64,000 nt of DNA from CBDHHC01 sp050633205 (GTDB lineage: Bacteria > Pseudomonadota > Alphaproteobacteria > Rhizobiales > CBDHHC01), in contig JBOEGA010000026.1 in assembly GCA_050633205.1 (NCBI GenBank), forward strand, positions 15,535 through 79,534, written 5' to 3'. Below, in pieces: positions 63,050 to 64,000 of this stretch (within the stretch, counting starts at the first letter, position 1; each line of letters begins with the position of its first letter). Both the position numbers and the translations under genes were made by a program. The notes below the pieces were generated by a model that worked only from the letters and a program-made list of their open reading frames with translations, was not told the DNA's origin and ran no database searches.

Positions 63050-63922
63050 TTAAGTGAACTTTCTGAAAAACTTTGTCTGATCAAACATATTTTCAAGGTC
63101 CTGAATTCGACTTTTTGTTTCTGTCCAATGTTCCTCCTGCAGGGATGCAATAAGTGCTTCTAAAAGGAGAAGGGTGGTTACCGAGGAATCCCATGCAGAG
63201 GGGACGGTAATTGAATTACAAAAGTGATGAGTTGCGTATTTGCTGACGGGCGACTTCCATTGGTCAGTGAATAAGATTATTTCAGCTCCTTTCTCAGCTG
63301 CCATTTCAGCGAGTTTAAGAGTGCTCGTTTCATAACGTCTGACATCGAATATAACCAGAACATCACCTTGTTTTATATCGAGGAGATAGTGTGGCCAGGC
63401 GTTAGATATGGCCTCCACATGTGTTACACCACTTCGTATAATCTGCATGTGCAGAAAAAAGTAACTGGCCATAGCACGGGTTATTCTTCCGCCTACTATA
63501 TAAATTGACCGATCACTATCACCCAGTAATTTACAAGAATTATCAAAGGTTTCTATATCCAGAAATTTCATAGATTGCTGTATGTTCTCAAAAACAGCTT
63601 CTGTAAATCTGTTGATAATATGACTTTCAGGGGCATTCTCAGTCCAGGTATCATGTTTGGATATGGGGTTGGAAATTTTTGCTTCCAGTTCACTGCGTAG
63701 TTCTGCCTGAAATTCAGGGAATCCCTTAAAACCAAGTTTCTGAACCATTCTTGCTACTGTTGGGGTAGATACATCTGCGTTTTGTGCAATGGTTGTAATT
63801 GAGCCTAACCCAGATACCGGATAGTTATCCAGAATGAGGTGGGCGACCTGTCTTTCTGCGCGTGTAAAGTTATCAGAACTTTTTTTTAGTAATTCCTCAA
63901 TGGTATTTGCGGCTGATCTCAA
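63050..63922 (-). CDS. MurR/RpiR-family transcriptional regulator with SIS domain
   Basis: This protein of about 290 residues has the RpiR helix-turn-helix (residues about 15-75; SITTIAQNADVSTPTVARMVQKLGFKG region) and a SIS phosphosugar-binding domain near 110-240 (IYIVGGRITRAMASYF, then LVIFDVRRYETST). TTG at 63922 with GGAG six bases upstream is a better start than GTG at 63970, and gives the usual family length. It should sense a phosphosugar or related ligand and control catabolic genes, which probably lie beyond the window. It is not obviously linked to the T3SS. Confidence 0.85.
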   Translation of the reverse strand: MRSAANTIEELLKKSSDNFTRAERQVAHLILDNYPVSGLGSITTIAQNADVSTPTVARMVQKLGFKGFPEFQAELRSELEAKISNPISKHDTWTENAPESHIINRFTEAVFENIQQSMKFLDIETFDNSCKLLGDSDRSIYIVGGRITRAMASYFFLHMQIIRSGVTHVEAISNAWPHYLLDIKQGDVLVIFDVRRYETSTLKLAEMAAEKGAEIILFTDQWKSPVSKYATHHFCNSITVPSAWDSSVTTLLLLEALIASLQEEHWTETKSRIQDLENMFDQTKFFRKFT

Positions 63923-64000
63923 TGCGCTCTCCGTGAGTAAAATTTCGTCATTTGTATAAAACACTATCACACTTAGTATAAGTGAATAATATATTACAGA

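Overview
The window looks like a chromosomal segment of a moderately AT-rich alphaproteobacterium, most likely in or near the Hyphomicrobiales (Rhizobiales). Three things point there: an IalB-family protein, a xylose operon with a ROK-type XylR and a single-domain XylG, and a type III secretion system (T3SS) with rhizobial gene order and a split secretin. This assignment is inferred from gene content; no rRNA or tRNA was seen. The combination of T3SS, giant autotransporter, IalB homologue and decayed genes suggests a host-associated life.

Layout. (1) 1-8460: a catabolic cluster with a partial XdhC maturation factor diverging from a three-subunit molybdenum hydroxylase, followed by a crotonase-family enzyme, a class III CoA-transferase and a fumarylacetoacetase-like hydrolase; a TetR regulator converges on it. 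(2) 8667-14182: a dipeptide/oligopeptide-type ABC importer read leftward, with a hairpin between the binding-protein gene and the permeases. (3) 14467-24875: an IalB-like exported protein diverging from a 9.4-kb gene for a glycine-rich, repeat-built type V autotransporter. (4) 25054-34706: D-xylose uptake and catabolism (XylF-H-G, XylB, XylA, plus oxidoreductases) under a divergent ROK repressor with two good operator candidates. (5) 34774-40097: a small exported protein, a ceramidase-family membrane protein, and an Lrp-type regulator divergent from putA; putA carries one in-frame TGA between its two enzyme domains. (6) 40098-41178: remains of a TRAP-transporter binding-protein gene, then regulatory-looking palindromes.

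(7) 41179-62377: a secretion island. A cysteine-free LamG-like protein comes first, then sctD with two small genes. A long leftward operon runs needle candidate - small ORF - sctI-J-K-L-N-O-Q-R-S-T-U. Two small secreted-protein candidates and sctV read rightward. Next are a Ser/Thr-rich small protein, a remarkable His/Cys-rich EF-hand protein, a TPR lipoprotein, a secretin in two pieces and an orphan NarL-type response regulator. (8) 62378-63049 has no clear gene, and an RpiR/SIS regulator ends the window.

The most interesting material is in the island. SctU lacks the NPTH autocleavage motif. A TACGTA-centred palindrome recurs in its intergenic regions. The secretin is split and membrane-anchored, sctQ has an internal start, and the His/Cys-rich protein is of no family I recognise. 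One apparent frameshift in sctV is explained by a two-N scaffold join that duplicated nine bases.
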